Below, piece by piece: positions 8,902 to 17,118 of a DNA stretch of 64,000 nt. The notes beneath the pieces are model-generated. The model worked only from the letters and a program-made list of their open reading frames with translations. It was not told where the DNA came from and ran no database searches. Position 1 is the stretch's first letter; every line of letters begins with the position of its first letter. Source of the DNA: Ancylobacter sp. TS-1 (lineage in GTDB: Bacteria; Pseudomonadota; Alphaproteobacteria; Rhizobiales; Xanthobacteraceae); NCBI RefSeq assembly GCF_009223885.1, contig NZ_CP045144.1, positions 1,488,001-1,552,000 of the forward strand, in the 5' to 3' direction. Made by a program: the position numbers and the translations under genes.

Positions 8902-9870
8902 ATGGGACTGCTGGTCGAGGGCAAATGGGTCGACAAATGGTACGACACGAAGAGCACCGGCGGGCGCTTCGTGCGCACCGTCACCAGCTTCCGCAACTGG
9001 ATCACCCCTGACGGCGCCCCCGGCCCCACCGGCGAGGGCGGCTTTCCCGCGCAGGCCGGGCGCTATCACCTCTATGTCTCCTATGCCTGCCCCTGGGCGC
9101 ACCGCACCCTCCTCCTGCGCGCGCTGAAGGGGCTGGAGGATGTCGTCTCGGTGTCGGTGGTCGACCCCTTCATGGGCGCCGAGGGCTGGGTCTTCGCCGA
9201 CCATGCCGAGCGGCACACCGACGGCGCCACCGCCGATTCCGTGCTGGGGAAGAAGCGGCTCTACGAGGTCTATCTGGAAGCCGCCCCCGACTATTCCGGC
9301 CGCGTCACCGTGCCGGTGCTGTGGGACAGGAAGCGCGCGACCATCGTGAGCAACGAATCGGCGGAGATCATCCGCATGCTCAACTCGGCCTTCGACGCCT
9401 TCACCCCCGACCGGCACGACTACTACCCGGCGGCGCTGGCCGAGGCGATCGACGCGCTCAATGCGCGCATCTACGACGCGGTGAACAACGGCGTCTACAA
9501 GGCCGGCTTCGCCACCGCGCAGGCCGCCTATGAGGAGGCGGTCGGCGCCCTCTTCACCATGCTGGACGAGCTGGAGTCCCGGCTGGAAGGCCGCTCCTGG
9601 CTGTTCGGCGAGACGCTGACGGAGGCGGATATCCGCCTGTTCACCACGCTGATCCGCTTCGACCCAGTCTATGTCGGCCACTTCAAGTGCAACATCCGCC
9701 GGATCGCGGACTACCCGAACCTGTCGCGCTTCGTGAAGGCGCTCTACCACCGCCTCGGCGTCGCCGGCACGGTCAACCTCACCCACATCAAGCGGCACTA
9801 TTACGAGAGCCACACCACCATCAACCCGACAGGCATCGTACCGGTGGGACCGCAGGTGTGGTGGGGGTGA
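8902..9870 (+). CDS. Glutathionyl-hydroquinone reductase-like omega-class GST
   Basis: 322 residues from ATG 8902, with GGGAGG seven bases upstream. The in-frame ORF extends further 5' but lacks coding character there. The N-terminal thioredoxin-like domain carries the catalytic cysteine in SYACPWAHRT, the hallmark of the Xi-class (YqjG/PcpF) enzymes, and SNESAEIIRML matches the glutathione-binding Glu-Ser segment. The C-terminal helical domain includes the tyrosine-rich KRHYYESH motif typical of this class. Known chemistry: glutathione-dependent reduction of glutathionyl-hydroquinones to hydroquinones, in the cytosol. Length agrees with the family (about 320-330). It appears monocistronic and convergent with the hydrolase gene. 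Confidence 0.9.
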   Translation: MGLLVEGKWVDKWYDTKSTGGRFVRTVTSFRNWITPDGAPGPTGEGGFPAQAGRYHLYVSYACPWAHRTLLLRALKGLEDVVSVSVVDPFMGAEGWVFADHAERHTDGATADSVLGKKRLYEVYLEAAPDYSGRVTVPVLWDRKRATIVSNESAEIIRMLNSAFDAFTPDRHDYYPAALAEAIDALNARIYDAVNNGVYKAGFATAQAAYEEAVGALFTMLDELESRLEGRSWLFGETLTEADIRLFTTLIRFDPVYVGHFKCNIRRIADYPNLSRFVKALYHRLGVAGTVNLTHIKRHYYESHTTINPTGIVPVGPQVWWG

Positions 9871-9898
9871 AAACGGGCTGGAGTGAAGGTCGCCCCCC

Positions 9899-11107
9899 TC
9901 ACTTCCCGTCGAACCACGCCTTCCACTGGGGCACAGCGGTGGCGAAGGTGCCGCGGTGGGTGGTTTCGCCGGTGGAGATCGCCTCCACCGCAGGATTGCC
10001 GGCGCCGATGGCGCGCTGGTAGGTCTGGGCGAGCTGGCCGAGGCCGATGCTGATCACCTCGTCCTTCTCGCCGTAATAGTTGCGCACCGGCGTACGGATG
10101 ATCCAGCGATAGGCGTTGGTGGCCGCCACCAGCCGCCCATAGGCGGACGCCGCGAAGAAGTGCGGGTCGAAATAGTCCGGCCGGATCAGCTTCCTGAGAT
10201 CGGTCGGTATGTTGGCGGCGTCGAACGGCTCGCGCGCATAGGCCTTGCGCGCCACCTCGTAATACGCGTCGGCGATCAGCGAGCGCGCCAGCCCCGGCAC
10301 GCCGTAATAGTTCTCGAACGAGAACGACGAGAGGATGAACAGCGTCGTCACCCAGGAGGCGTCGTTCGGGCGCGGGAAGTCGAGAAAGCCGCTCAGCGCC
10401 ACGAAGATGTCGACCGGCGCGCTGGCGGTGGCGGCGGCGTTCACCGCGATGCCGTCCGCCTCCAGCTTTTCCAGCAGCGCCATGGTCACGAAGCCGCCCT
10501 GCGACCAGCCGGCGAGGAACAGTTTGGGGGTGGAGAGTTTCATCGCCGCCAGCACCTGCCGGCTGGCCGTCACCATGTCGGCGGTCGCCTGCTGGTGGGC
10601 GGCCTTCACCATGTAGCCTTCCGGCTCGGTGGAGAGGCCGAGGCCGAAATAGTCGGCGCCGACGACGACATAGCCCTGCCCGGCGAACTGCGCCACCATC
10701 AGCGCCGTCTCGGTCGACTGCGCGATGAAGGACGGCACCTGCTGTTTTCCGTACACCGTCCCGTGCTGGTAGGAGACCATGGGAAAGCTGGTGCCCGGCA
10801 GGTCCGGGATGGCGAGCAGGCCGGTCGCGGTCGTCGGCCGGTTGCCGCGCTCGGGGATCACGGAAGGGTATGTGACGCGGTAGAGGCGCACCGCGTTGCG
10901 GGCCGGCGTGTAGTCCACCGCAACACCGGCGAAGGCCGGCGTCTCGGTCTTCAGGACCGTGTTGAGCCGGTCGACATCCCAGCGTTCGAGGAATTCGTAG
11001 CTGATGCCGCCCGGCACGGCGACTGCGCCCTTCTCCTGCGCCCGGGCGGGAGCGGATGCGGCGATGGCGAGAAGGCAGAGCGCGAGGGCGCGAAACAGGA
11101 AGGCCAT
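9899..11107 (-). CDS. Secreted alpha/beta hydrolase (lipase/esterase-like)
   Basis: 402 residues from ATG 11107, chosen because it opens a clean signal peptide (MAFLFRALALCLLAIAAS, cleavage near ARAQ). The nucleophile elbow G-W-S-Q-G is near the middle (LAGWSQGGFV), preceded by the oxyanion-type SYQHGTVYG. A likely catalytic His is in the C-terminal ETTHRGTF segment, with Asp candidates in KDEV. The arrangement resembles secretory lipase-type or cutinase-like hydrolases that cleave esters in the periplasm or outside the cell. The substrate is unknown. It is followed upstream by pmtA on the same strand after 76 bases, so co-transcription with a phospholipid-modifying enzyme is possible but unproven. 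Confidence 0.82.
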   Translation of the reverse strand: MAFLFRALALCLLAIAASAPARAQEKGAVAVPGGISYEFLERWDVDRLNTVLKTETPAFAGVAVDYTPARNAVRLYRVTYPSVIPERGNRPTTATGLLAIPDLPGTSFPMVSYQHGTVYGKQQVPSFIAQSTETALMVAQFAGQGYVVVGADYFGLGLSTEPEGYMVKAAHQQATADMVTASRQVLAAMKLSTPKLFLAGWSQGGFVTMALLEKLEADGIAVNAAATASAPVDIFVALSGFLDFPRPNDASWVTTLFILSSFSFENYYGVPGLARSLIADAYYEVARKAYAREPFDAANIPTDLRKLIRPDYFDPHFFAASAYGRLVAATNAYRWIIRTPVRNYYGEKDEVISIGLGQLAQTYQRAIGAGNPAVEAISTGETTHRGTFATAVPQWKAWFDGK

Positions 11108-11183
11108 GATCTGCCCATGCGGCGCGAGGACGGGGATTCGTGCCGGAGCGTCCGCGATCGGACGCCCCCGCGCAATACCGTCC

Positions 11184-11867
11184 TCAGCCCGCCAGCGCCA
11201 CGCTTTCCGTCGCGGCGGCCATCTCGGCCTCGGTGCGCTTGCGGAAGCGGACCATGGTGTACATGCCGAGCGCCACGTCGCGCTTGATCGGCAGGTCGAC
11301 GGAGCCATTGCGCACCGCCCAGTTGTGCAGGCGGGCGAACTGGAATTCCGGGCGCCAGCCGAGCTTGCGGGCGCGCCGCGCGAACCAGCGCTCGAAGACC
11401 GCGCGCGGCCCGTCCTCGGCACCGAGATGGTTCACCAGGATGATCTCGCCGCCCGGCTTCAGCACGCGGGCCATCTCGTCCAGCGTCTCCTCCGGGTGCG
11501 GCACCACGGTGATGACGAACTGCGCCATGACGACGTCGAAGGAATTGTCGGCGAAGCCCATATGGGCGCCGTCCATCAGGCACAGGCCCTCGACATGGGA
11601 GAGGCCTTCCTTCTCCACCTTCTCGCGCGCCTTGCGCAGCATGGGCTCGGAAATGTCGACCCCGACCAGGCGGTTGCTGGGCTTGTAGGCCGGCAGCGCG
11701 AAGCCGGTGCCGACGCCGAATTCCAGGATGCGCCCGCCAATCCGCTCCGCCGCGCGCAGCGCCGCCTTGCGGCCGGGCTCGAACACGGCGCCGAACACGA
11801 TGTCGTAGATCGGCGCCCAGCGGGCATAGGCCTCTTCCACGGTGGCGCGATCGAGATCGGTCGTCAT
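11184..11867 (-). CDS. pmtA: Phosphatidylethanolamine N-methyltransferase, Rhodobacter type
   Basis: 227 residues. SAM-binding motif I is ILEFGVGTGFALPAY, followed by GVDISEPML (motif II), FDVVMAQFVITVVPHPEETL and RVLKPGGEIILVNH. The N-terminal AYARWAPIYD and C-terminal basic region agree with Rhodobacter-type PmtA, which adds three methyl groups to phosphatidylethanolamine to make phosphatidylcholine at the inner face of the membrane. Length matches (about 200-230 residues). It lies between the secreted hydrolase and mnmA on the same strand, 54 bases from mnmA, so a transcript shared with either is possible. A ubiquinone/menaquinone methyltransferase is the main alternative, less likely given the WAPIYD and HLG segments. 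Confidence 0.85.
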   Translation of the reverse strand: MTTDLDRATVEEAYARWAPIYDIVFGAVFEPGRKAALRAAERIGGRILEFGVGTGFALPAYKPSNRLVGVDISEPMLRKAREKVEKEGLSHVEGLCLMDGAHMGFADNSFDVVMAQFVITVVPHPEETLDEMARVLKPGGEIILVNHLGAEDGPRAVFERWFARRARKLGWRPEFQFARLHNWAVRNGSVDLPIKRDVALGMYTMVRFRKRTEAEMAAATESVALAG

Positions 11868-11921
11868 GCGGTTCCCCTTGAATGCCCCGGGCAGCCGCCC
11901 GTCACGCCACCAACGCCCGAC

Positions 11922-13109
11922 TCACGCCGAACGTGCCATCATCTCCACGTCACGTGTCACCCCGGTGAAGGCCTCGGCCGCGCGGCGGATCACCCCGCCG
12001 CCCAGCAGACGCGCCCCGGCGCCGCCCTCCTCGTAGAACACGCAGGCCTGCCCCGGCGCCACGCCTTCCTCGGCCACGTGCAGGCGCACCTCGATGCCGC
12101 CATCGGCCGCGCGACCGAGATGGCCGGCAGCCGGCGCGCGCGCCGAGCGCACCTTCACGTAAATCTCGCGCTCGCCCGCCGCCGCCGCGTCCAGCGGCTC
12201 GTCACCGAGCCAGTTCACCTCGTCGATGCGGATCGCCGCGACGCCGAGCGCCGTGCGCGGGCCGACCACCACGCGCCGGGCGCCGGCGTCGATGCCGACC
12301 ACATAGAGCGGCTCGGAGGCGGCGATGCCGAGCCCCTTGCGCTGCCCGATCGTGTAGCGCATCACCCCGGCATGGCGGCCGAGCACGCGCCCGTCCAGAT
12401 GCACGATGTCGCCGGGTTCCGCCGCCTCGGGGCGCAGCTTCTCGACAATGGCGGTGTAGTGCCCGTTGGGGACGAAGCAGATGTCCTGGCTGTCCGGCTT
12501 GTCGGCGACCTTCAGCCCGAAGCTCTCCGCCAGCGCGCGCACTTCCGGCTTGGTGGTCTCGCCGAGCGGGAAGCGCAGCATGTCGATCTGCGCCTGCGTG
12601 GTGGCGTAGAGGAAATAGCTCTGGTCGCGGCTCTCGTCGAGCGGGCGGAACAGCGCCCGCCGCCCGCCTTCCAGCGCCCGGCTGGTGACGTAATGGCCGG
12701 TGGCGAGAATGTCGGCGCCGAGGTCGCGCGCGGTCTCCAGCAGATCGCGGAACTTCACGGTGCGATTGCAGTCGACGCAGGGAATGGGGGTCTCGCCGGC
12801 CGCATAGGCGTCGGCGAAGCGCTCGATCACCGCGTGGCGGAACCGGCTTTCATAATCGAGCACGTAATGGGGGATGCCGAGCTTCTCGGCCACCATGCGC
12901 GCATCGTAGATGTCCTGGCCGGCGCAGCAGGCACCGGGGCGGTGGTGCATCGCCTCGCCATGGTCGTAGAGCTGCAGCGTCACGCCCACCACGTCGTAGC
13001 CGGCCTGCGCGTACAGCGCCGCCACGACGGAGGAATCCACGCCGCCCGACATCGCCACGACGACGCGCGTCTGGCTGGCAGGACGGGAGGTATCATCGAG
13101 ACGGATCAT
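11922..13109 (-). CDS. mnmA: tRNA-specific 2-thiouridylase MnmA
   Basis: 395 residues. The PP-loop for ATP binding is [14 protein letters not shown] near the N-terminus. The two catalytic cysteines lie in [10 protein letters not shown] and [10 protein letters not shown], both in conserved contexts, and a C-terminal MnmA barrel follows ([16 protein letters not shown]). The enzyme transfers sulfur to U34 of the Lys, Glu and Gln tRNAs. The family length (360-400) agrees. The gene reads leftward from the large intergenic space shared with sciP and probably has its own promoter there; pmtA and the hydrolase follow downstream. Essentially certain. Confidence 0.97.
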   Translation of the reverse strand: MIRLDDTSRPASQTRVVVAMSGGVDSSVVAALYAQAGYDVVGVTLQLYDHGEAMHHRPGACCAGQDIYDARMVAEKLGIPHYVLDYESRFRHAVIERFADAYAAGETPIPCVDCNRTVKFRDLLETARDLGADILATGHYVTSRALEGGRRALFRPLDESRDQSYFLYATTQAQIDMLRFPLGETTKPEVRALAESFGLKVADKPDSQDICFVPNGHYTAIVEKLRPEAAEPGDIVHLDGRVLGRHAGVMRYTIGQRKGLGIAASEPLYVVGIDAGARRVVVGPRTALGVAAIRIDEVNWLGDEPLDAAAAGEREIYVKVRSARAPAAGHLGRAADGGIEVRLHVAEEGVAPGQACVFYEEGGAGARLLGGGVIRRAAEAFTGVTRDVEMMARSA

Positions 13110-13430
13110 GGGCCCGGAACAGGAGAGTCGGAAAGCGGGAGCGCGGTCGACGCACCTATATAGGGCACGATGGCGCTTCTATGAACCCTGCCCGCGCGCG
13201 AAACGGTCGTGAACCGCGCGTTAACGCCGATCGGGCTCCAGTAACCGTCATTCCGCGATGCGGCCACGACAGTGCTGCCCTTGCGACATCAACCGTAAAC
13301 AAAGTCCTGCGCAAATATTAACGTATCGGCAAACAATTCACGCTCACCGCTACGTGATTCGCTTAGGGAAATATTTAAAGCTCGCGAGATATGCTGCCTG
13401 CATTGGTCGTGTGTATTGAGTGAGCGTAAC
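13110..13430. promoter_or_regulatory. Divergent promoter region between mnmA and sciP
   Basis: A 321-base gap with lower GC than its surroundings, especially 13300-13400. It must hold the mnmA promoter (leftward) and the sciP promoter (rightward). Possible CtrA half sites: TTAA at 13320 (AATATTAACG) and the pair TTAG and TTAA near 13363-13378, eight bases apart rather than the ideal seven. One CcrM methylation site, GATTC, lies at 13356-13360. No gene is visible here. Confidence 0.5.
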
Positions 13431-13706
13431 ATGACAGAGCCCTACCGCCCGAGGGTGAAATATGTAATCGGGCCGGACGGAAGTCCGCTGACCATTGCCG
13501 ATCTGCCCCCGCCGAACACAAGGCGCTGGGTCATTCGTCGCAAGGCGGAAGTCGTCGCGGCCGTGCGCGGCGGGCTCCTCAGTCTCGAGGAAGCCTGCAA
13601 GCGCTATACTTTGACCACCGAGGAGTTTCTCTCCTGGCAGGCATCCATCGACCGTCACGGCCTTGCCGGCCTGCGCACCACGCGCATCCAGCAATACCGG
13701 CAGTGA
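13431..13706 (+). CDS. sciP: SciP, small CtrA inhibitory protein (DUF1153)
   Basis: 91 residues from ATG 13431; an in-frame TTG at 13416 adds five residues and is unlikely. The sequence is the canonical SciP helix-turn-helix protein: RPRVKYVIGPDGSPLT, then PPPNTRRWVIRRKAEVV, GGLLSLEEAC and a C-terminal IDRHGLAGLR. In Caulobacter SciP binds CtrA and blocks its recruitment of RNA polymerase, restraining CtrA-dependent promoters in swarmer cells. It also points to an alphaproteobacterial host with the CtrA cell-cycle circuit. It stands alone, followed by a strong bidirectional terminator. The upstream region carries a GANTC site and weak CtrA-like half sites. Confidence 0.95.
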   Translation: MTEPYRPRVKYVIGPDGSPLTIADLPPPNTRRWVIRRKAEVVAAVRGGLLSLEEACKRYTLTTEEFLSWQASIDRHGLAGLRTTRIQQYRQ

Positions 13707-13724
13707 ACGCCATTACGTCGCATT

Positions 13725-13757
13725 GAAAAGACGGCCGGGCCACGACCCGGCCGTTTT
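13725..13757. terminator. Bidirectional rho-independent terminator between sciP and phnN
   Basis: GAAAAGA, then CGGCCGGG and CCCGGCCG as an eight-base stem with loop CCACGA, then TTTTC. A-run on one side and T-run on the other allow termination of sciP rightward and of the phn operon leftward. Confidence 0.85.
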
Positions 13758-13770
13758 CATGTCCGGCCGG

Positions 13771-14346
13771 TCACGCAAGGCTGCGCAGGAAGGCCGTCAG
13801 CCGCTCGCCGGCGGCGTCTACCGCATCGACATTGAGGATGCGCAGGTCGGGCGGCGCGTCGAGCGCCGGCTCGCGGGCGAGGCGCGCCAGCACCTCTTCC
13901 GCGCTCTCGCGGCCCCGCGCGGCGATGCGCGCCGCCAGCTGTTCCGGCGGCGCCGTCACATGCACCACCTTGACCCGGGCGAAGCGCGTCCGCGCCTCCG
14001 CCACCGCCGCGCGCGAGCCGTTGGCGACGACGATGAGACCGCTCGCGATGTCCTGCGCCACCTCCTCGCCCAGCGCGTAGCTGAGACCGTTGGCGCGCCA
14101 GTGCAGCGGAAAGCGCCCCTGCGCCAGTTCCCGCGCAAACGTCGCCTCGTCGAGGCTGACATGGTTCTCGGTGGCGTCGGTCGGGCGGGTGATGCGCCGG
14201 CGCGCGAAGCACAGGCCCGGCCGCCCGGCCAGACGCTCGCGGGCATAGGCGATCAGCGTGTCCTTGCCGGCGCCCGAGGGTCCGACCACCAGCACCAGCA
14301 GCCCCGGCCCCAGCCGTCCGTCCGCGTCCGCCGGCTCCCCGCTCAC
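13771..14346 (-). CDS. phnN: Ribose 1,5-bisphosphate phosphokinase PhnN
   Basis: 191 residues from GTG 14346, which overlaps the phnM stop as GTGA; an ATG at 14370 would add eight residues and a larger overlap. The P-loop GPSGAGKDT opens the protein, and the RRRITRPT segment and HVTAPPEQLAARI lid match PhnN and the guanylate-kinase fold. It phosphorylates ribose 1,5-bisphosphate to PRPP, the last step that returns the ribose carrier of C-P lyase to central metabolism. It is the last gene of the phnGHIJKLMN operon and is followed by a terminator at 13725-13757. No phnP (cyclic phosphodiesterase) is seen in this operon. Confidence 0.93.
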   Translation of the reverse strand: MSGEPADADGRLGPGLLVLVVGPSGAGKDTLIAYARERLAGRPGLCFARRRITRPTDATENHVSLDEATFARELAQGRFPLHWRANGLSYALGEEVAQDIASGLIVVANGSRAAVAEARTRFARVKVVHVTAPPEQLAARIAARGRESAEEVLARLAREPALDAPPDLRILNVDAVDAAGERLTAFLRSLA

Positions 14347-15482
14347 GCCACCCTCTCCCCGTCCCGCCACACGGCGCGCGCCACCGGCGCCGGGCCGACA
14401 TCGGCGACGCGGATGAAGTCGGCCTTCAGCCCCGGCGCCAGCCGGCCACGATCGGCAAGGCCGGCCGCCACGGCGGGATTGGCGCTGACCATGCGGACGG
14501 CGCCGGGCAGGTCGATCCCCTCCACCAGCCCGGGCAGCGTGAAGACCGCGAGCAGCAGGCTGCCCGGCACGTAGTCCGACGACAAGATGTCGAGCACGCC
14601 GCGCCGCGCGAGACCGGCGGCGGCGACATTGCCGGTGTGCGAGCCGCCGCGCACCACATTCGGCGCGCCCATTAGCACGCGTATGCCGGCGCCGTGCGAG
14701 GCGTCGGCGGCGCCGTCCGTGGTCGGGAACTCGGCGATGGCGACGCCATCCTCGATCGCCTCGGCGACATGTGCGTCGGTGGCGTCGTCATGGCTCGCCA
14801 GCACGATGCCGCGCGCACGGGCGAGATCGACGAGGCGCGCCCGGTTGGTGCGGGCGTGGCGGGCATGGGCCTCCAGCCGGTCGGCGACGACAATGTCCAT
14901 CTCGTCGTCGCTCATGCCGCTCTTCTTCTTGTAGTAGCTGCGGAACTGCTCGACGGTGAGGAACTGGCGCTGGCCCGGCGTGTGGTCCATCAGCGAGATG
15001 AGGCGCACATCCGCGCTCTCCATCAGCGCCAGCGTCTCCTCGACGACGCCATCGGCCGCCACTTCGCAGCGCAGATGCACGTGATGCTCGGCGCGCAGCA
15101 GCCCGGCCCTGCCCGCCTCGCGCAGCGCCGCCGCCAGCAGCGGCGCGTCACCGTCCATGCCGACGGCCCGCTTGTCCGGCCATACCCGCAGCGAGTCGAA
15201 CACGGTCGTGATGCCGGAGGCGGCGATCTGCGCGTCATAGGCCGTCACCGCCGCGAAGGCGTTCCACGTCACCCGCGGGCGCGGGTAGAGATGGCCCTCC
15301 ACATGGTCGGTGTGCAGTTCGACGAAGCCGGGGAGAAGGTAGTCGCCGGCAAGGTCCTGCGCCCCACGCGGCACCGCGCCTTCGCCGATCTCGGCAATCA
15401 GTCCGTCGCGGACGACGAGATGGCCGGGGCGCACCTCGCCCTCCAGCACCAGCCGCGCATTGGCGTAGACCGTCTCGTTCAT
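14343..15482 (-). CDS. phnM: Alpha-D-ribose 1-methylphosphonate 5-triphosphate diphosphatase PhnM
   Basis: 379 residues from ATG 15482 (MNETVYANARLVL), overlapping the phnL stop as ATGA; the open frame extends upstream through phnL and is not coding there. It is an amidohydrolase-fold protein: the metal-binding motif GFVELHTDHVEGHLYPRP near residue 57 is diagnostic of PhnM, with further metal ligands in ASHDDAT and SSDYVPGSLL. It removes pyrophosphate from ribose-1-methylphosphonate-5-triphosphate to give the substrate of PhnJ. Length agrees with the family. It is translationally coupled on both sides (phnL, phnN). Confidence 0.95.
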   Translation of the reverse strand: MNETVYANARLVLEGEVRPGHLVVRDGLIAEIGEGAVPRGAQDLAGDYLLPGFVELHTDHVEGHLYPRPRVTWNAFAAVTAYDAQIAASGITTVFDSLRVWPDKRAVGMDGDAPLLAAALREAGRAGLLRAEHHVHLRCEVAADGVVEETLALMESADVRLISLMDHTPGQRQFLTVEQFRSYYKKKSGMSDDEMDIVVADRLEAHARHARTNRARLVDLARARGIVLASHDDATDAHVAEAIEDGVAIAEFPTTDGAADASHGAGIRVLMGAPNVVRGGSHTGNVAAAGLARRGVLDILSSDYVPGSLLLAVFTLPGLVEGIDLPGAVRMVSANPAVAAGLADRGRLAPGLKADFIRVADVGPAPVARAVWRDGERVA

Positions 15483-16186
15483 GCCGCCGCCCGCCCGAAG
15501 CTGGTGACGTCGATCACCCGGTCGCACACCGCCTCGCGCACCTCGGTATCGTGGAAGATGCCGAGAATGGCGACGCCGGCGCGCTTCTTCTCCTCGATCA
15601 GTTCCACCACCACCGCGCGGTTGGCGGCATCGAGCGAGGCGGTCGGCTCGTCCATCAGCAGCAGCGGCCGATGGGCGATCAGCCCGCGCGCGATGTTCAC
15701 GCGCTGCTGCTCGCCGCCGGAGAAGGTGGCCGGCGGCAACTGCCACAGCCGCTCGGGCAGGTTCAGCCGCGCCAGCAGCACGCCGGCCCGCGCCCGCGCC
15801 TCCGCCTGCGGCACGCCGTCATGCACCAGCGGCTCGGCCACCACGTCGAGCGCGCCGACGCGCGGGATCACCCGCAGGAACTGGCTGACATAGCCCATGG
15901 TGGTGTCGCGCAGCCGGATCAGCCGGCGCGGCGAGGTGCTCGCCACGTCCACCGCCTCCGCGCCGTCGCGCACGAGGATGGCGCCGGCATCGACGCGGTA
16001 ATTGCCGTAGACCATCTTCAGCAGCGAGCTCTTGCCGGCCCCCGAGGGACCGCCCAGCGCCACGCACTCGCCGGCGAACAGCTCGAAACCGGCGCCGTCG
16101 ACCACCGGCAGCCTTGCCCCCTCGCGCAGATGCAGAATGAAGGTCTTGGCGACGCCGGTGACGGAAAGGATGGGATTAGTCACCAT
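15479..16186 (-). CDS. phnL: C-P lyase complex ABC-type ATPase PhnL
   Basis: 235 residues. Walker A GPSGAGKSSLLKMVYGN, ABC signature TFSGGEQQRVNIARGL, Walker B PLLLMDEPTASLD and the H-loop IFHDTE are all intact. The family works with the C-P lyase core complex; in E. coli PhnK and PhnL dock on PhnJ and use ATP to remodel the complex. The stop overlaps the phnM start. Upstream, phnK is separated by about 140 bases filled with a palindromic repeat (16201-16305), unlike the overlapping joints elsewhere in the operon. Start ATG 16186 opens with MVTNPILSV. Confidence 0.94.
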   Translation of the reverse strand: MVTNPILSVTGVAKTFILHLREGARLPVVDGAGFELFAGECVALGGPSGAGKSSLLKMVYGNYRVDAGAILVRDGAEAVDVASTSPRRLIRLRDTTMGYVSQFLRVIPRVGALDVVAEPLVHDGVPQAEARARAGVLLARLNLPERLWQLPPATFSGGEQQRVNIARGLIAHRPLLLMDEPTASLDAANRAVVVELIEEKKRAGVAILGIFHDTEVREAVCDRVIDVTSFGRAAA

Positions 16187-16200
16187 GTCGTGTCTCCCTC

Positions 16201-16305
16201 GTCATCCCGGCCGTAGCGAAGCGGAGAGCCGGGAACGCGGGCCGACCGCGCGCTCCCGTCAGCAGACGATCCCGGATCGGCGCGTGCCGCGCCGTCCGGG
16301 ATGAC
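16201..16305. repeat. Palindromic intergenic repeat, family A copy 2 (between phnL and phnK)
   Basis: Begins GTCATCCCGG and ends CCGGGATGAC, with the same two-arm layout as 2297-2396. Its right half, 16267-16305, is identical over 39 bases to the reverse complement of 17126-17164 on the other side of phnK. It is inside the phn operon, so it is transcribed and could form a large stem in the mRNA. Confidence 0.85.
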
Positions 16306-16327
16306 GGCGAAGAAGGGGGGAACATCC

Positions 16328-17104
16328 TCACGCCGCCAGCACCGAGGACACCAGAAGCTGCGTATAGGGCTCGCGCGGATCGTCGAGCACCTGGTCAGTC
16401 AGCCCGGTCTCGATCACCCGGCCCTGCCGCATCACCACCATGCGGTGCGACAGCAGGCGCGCCACCGCGAGGTCGTGGGTGACGATGATCACCGCGAGGC
16501 CGAGTTCGGATACCAGCCCTCGTATGAGGTCGAGCAGACGCGCCTGCACCGAGACGTCGAGCCCGCCGGTGGGCTCGTCCATGAAGACCAGGCGTGGCCG
16601 CGTCACGAGATTTCTCGCTATCTGCAGGCGCTGGCGCATGCCGCCGGAGAAGGCGCGCGGATCGTCGTCGATGCGGTCGCCGGCGATCTCGACCCGGCCG
16701 AGCCAGTCGAGCGCCTCCTCGCGGATATTGCCGTAGTGGCGCCAGCCCACCGCCATCAGCCGCTCGCCGACATTGCCGCCGGCCGAGACCGCCATGCGCA
16801 GCCCGTCCGCCGGGTTCTGCCGCACGAAGCCCCAGTCGGTGCGCATCAGCAGGCGCCGCTCGGCCGCTCCGAGGGTGGCGAGGTCCGCCAGCCGGCCGTC
16901 GCGCATGCGGTAGGAGACGCGGCCCGCGCTCGGCTCAAGCTCGGTGGAGAGCAGGCCGAGCAGGGTCGACTTGCCCGAGCCCGATTCACCCACCACCGCC
17001 AGCACCTCGCCGGGATGGACCTCCAGCGAGACGTCGCGGCAGCCGATGCGGGCGCCGTAGTTCTTCGAGAGCCCTTCGGCGATCAGGAGGGGTTGCTCGG
17101 TCAT
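16328..17104 (-). CDS. phnK: C-P lyase complex ABC-type ATPase PhnK
   Basis: 258 residues. Walker A GESGSGKSTLLGLL, signature AFSGGMRQRLQIARNL, Walker B RLVFMDEPTGGLD and switch His in VTHDLAVARLL. It resembles oligopeptide-type ABC ATPases, as PhnK does; in the C-P lyase complex it binds PhnJ. Unlike the other phn genes, which overlap or lie within four bases of each other, phnK is separated on both sides by repeat-bearing gaps. The two flanking repeats contain identical 39-base segments in inverted orientation. The coding sequence itself looks intact and is in operon orientation. Confidence 0.94.
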   Translation of the reverse strand: MTEQPLLIAEGLSKNYGARIGCRDVSLEVHPGEVLAVVGESGSGKSTLLGLLSTELEPSAGRVSYRMRDGRLADLATLGAAERRLLMRTDWGFVRQNPADGLRMAVSAGGNVGERLMAVGWRHYGNIREEALDWLGRVEIAGDRIDDDPRAFSGGMRQRLQIARNLVTRPRLVFMDEPTGGLDVSVQARLLDLIRGLVSELGLAVIIVTHDLAVARLLSHRMVVMRQGRVIETGLTDQVLDDPREPYTQLLVSSVLAA

Positions 17105-17118
17105 GACGTGCCTCTCCT

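Noticed and set aside
11004..13163. 719-codon open frame opposite mnmA and pmtA
   Set aside because: Shadow of high GC content; the opposite-strand genes have complete family signatures.
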